A stretch of 19,502 bases of DNA. It comes from Chalciporus piperatus (Eukaryota; Basidiomycota; Agaricomycetes; Boletales; Boletaceae). Position numbers and translations under genes: made by a program. Numbering within the stretch: the first letter of the stretch is position 1; each line of letters begins with the position of its first letter. The stretch spans positions 1-19,502 of the forward strand of contig JBBPTG010000367.1 of assembly GCA_038093975.1 (NCBI GenBank), written 5' to 3'. Of the stretch, positions 17,759-19,502 are shown in pieces. The notes beneath the pieces are model-generated. The model worked only from the letters and a program-made list of their open reading frames with translations, searched no databases and was not told the DNA's origin.

Positions 17759-19502
17759 TTACTTGTTCGCCTTCCTTGTCTTTCTCCTGCCCGAAACAGC
17801 GCTTCCAGTGTCAGCATCAAGCTCGTCGATCACGTTCTGTGGTTTGTCGGATTCTTCGGGCGCCGTGGCAGCTTTGCCTTTGCCTTTGCGTTTGGGCTTT
17901 GGCTTTGGCTTTGCCTTCGCTGCAGTGTTCGCAGGCACTTTACCAATGTCACCGGCAGGATCGTCGGCAGGCTCCGCTACAACAAGCACAGGTGCACGAG
18001 CAGGTGGAGTGGGGGGTGGGGGTGGAGCGGGAGCAGGTGGAGCGGGAGCAGGTGGAGCTGAGGCTGCGGCATTGACACGAAAAGTGGGTCCAGGAAGCGC
18101 AGCAAGTGCTCCTGCAGAAGCAGGTAGGGCTGGTAGTACGGGTGGAATGAAAGCAGGCCCGGGTAGAGATGCGGCTGGAATGGTGATACGAGGTGCTCCT
18201 GCATCAAGGAGGCTGAGATTCTGTATCGCCGTTGATAACGAGGGGGCAGGACGTGCTGGAGCTGTGGCGGGTACTTCAGGCTCAGGTGGGGGCCGAGCCT
18301 GATGCTGCTCTACAACAGGAAAGTCGACACCAGCCGCGAAGGCAAGTTCGAACTCTTCTTCCCACTCATTAGTGTCATTGACGTCGTTCGTTTCCAGGGG
18401 ATCCACGGCTCCGGAGGATGTTGCGGGGAAAAGGGCATCATTGAAAAACTTGAAGACGGACCTCGCCCAAGGAGTTTGGTCATGCAAACGAGAGTAGTAG
18501 TAGGCTTGCCACTCGGTATACGGAATGCTGGTCTTCTCGCCTTTTGGGTATAGGTTAGGATCTCCGGAAAGTACAAAAATTGCCTGGAAAAAAATATCGT
18601 TAAGTTGCAAGTTGATTCAGCAAGAATGTCGGAACTTACGACCACGGCTGCGTTCGCTATCATTCCCGCCGTCGTGCTGTTGAGGTTCCAGATCTTGGCC
18701 TTCGGCTTTGGTCCAGATGAGCGTCCGCCATTGATTGATGCTTTTCCAAATAGCGCGACCCTCAATACCTGTTCCAAGGACCATGGTTTGTTAATAAAAA
18801 TATGGCTATATACGACTCGGAGAACTTACCCGAACGAGGGCCACGCACTTGAGGAAGTCATTTGGCTGCGGGTTGTCGGGACGAGGGAACAGAACAGGTG
18901 CAAACTTCGTAAATTTATCGTTGGGGGCGACAATAAGGCTGCGACAGTCTGCTTGTGTGGTTCGATCATATCCGCGGCTGAAGTACATCGCGTTCAGGCC
19001 AAAAATGGCTCCGGCAGAATTTTTGATATCTGAAGCCATTTCTGACCGTATGCAGGAAACACCATGGACGAACTGCAAGAAAAAGTGCATAAGTCTGAGA
19101 TTAGTGATTAAAGTCAGCGGATTGACTTACCGTGGTTCCAAACGTCTTGTAAGCCATTAACTTGTGGCTTTCCTTCGGAATGAACTTGAATAGTTCAGTC
19201 TTCACACCATCTTCCCTCGAGAGGGGCGACAGCCAACGCTCAGGAGCGAGGAGGTCGATCTTGGGGTTGCGACTAAGCGGAAAGATCTCGCTATTGATCC
19301 AGAGCGAGTGAGTTCCCGCATATTTCCGGCCGAAGACGCGGATATCCTCCTGCTGAGCAACGACCTTGAGTTCCTGTTCAGTAAGGTTACCTAGTTTTTT
19401 GCTCTTTCCACCTCTAGACTTCTGAACGTGATTCTCGAGTAGACTGTTGCGAGATGTGACTTCGCCTAATTTGCCACGCATCTCGAACAGGACATTTTGT
19501 GT
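17759..19502 (-). CDS. DUF6698 domain protein, C-terminal ~522 residues (5' end beyond right edge)
   Basis: Exons on the minus strand: 19502-19131 (continuing off the window), 19072-18830, 18768-18640, 18583-17759, with TAA at 17761-17759. The introns are 58, 61 and 56 nt, all GT-AG in phase 0. The first visible part (LFEMRGKLGEVTSRNSLLENHV) looks coiled-coil. The DUF6698 core follows: ERWLSPL, FVHGVSCIRSEMASDI, FPRPDNPQPNDFLK, LFGKASINGGRSSGPKPKAK, IWNLNSTTAGMIANAAVV, AIFVLSGDPNL and IPYTEWQAYYYSRL. This is an Agaricomycete-expanded family of unknown function, often near transposons. After about residue 300 the tail is Ala/Pro-rich, then ends in a Lys-rich stretch (KPKPKPKRKGKGK) and GRRKTRKANK, likely disordered and possibly nucleic-acid binding. 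The long plus-strand frame across the tail is a shadow. Confidence 0.85.

Noticed and set aside
17763..18302. 179-codon plus-strand open frame opposite the DUF6698 tail
   Set aside because: Gly/Ala-rich mirror of the Pro/Ala-rich coding strand. The minus-strand frame joins to conserved exons, so this is a shadow.

Overview
The window is eukaryotic: protein-coding frames are broken by many short (45-80 nt) GT-AG introns. It looks like an Agaricomycete (mushroom-forming basidiomycete) fungus. The protein families seen (DUF6532, DUF6698 and Plavaka transposase) are typical of that group. No lower taxon can be fixed from the sequence alone.

Layout. (1) 1-1717 is a housekeeping block. It holds the N-terminal part of adenylosuccinate synthetase (minus strand, running off the left edge, 6 exons visible), head-to-head with the complete 3-exon gene for the cytochrome oxidase assembly factor COX16. 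The two start codons are 197 bp apart. (2) 1718-4115 is decayed and repeat-rich. It holds a frameshifted relic ORF, a 350-bp array with 8-bp period, and an LTR-like promoter block with a 10-bp-phased series of TGACTCA motifs. (3) 4116-5258 and 11871-12986 are two direct copies of a ~1.1-kb repeat family. Each copy has GTGTAC-rich, 140-bp and ~60-bp internal repeats and a GGTCACGTGACC palindrome. (4) Between these copies lie two genes in divergent orientation. One is an 8-exon DUF6532 gene (minus) whose first intron carries a 471-bp solo LTR with a perfect GGATC target duplication. The other is a Plavaka (CACTA/EnSpm-related) transposase gene (plus) with an in-frame TGA near its 3' end. The DUF6532 gene has an apparent one-base loss in a G-run. 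(5) 13257-17542 holds small orphan minus-strand genes (a clean 5-exon gene, a Cys-rich ORF, and a 5-exon candidate), with short repeats and palindromes between them. (6) 17759-19502 is a partial DUF6698 gene (minus) running off the right edge.

ADE12 and COX16 are housekeeping genes that share an intergenic region. From about 2 kb onward the window is accessory, transposon-shaped sequence with lineage-specific families. No operon-like or recognisable defence system is visible. The most unusual items are the LTR-in-intron, the transposase/DUF6532 pair bounded by direct repeats, the phased TGACTCA array, and the unrecognised spliced genes.
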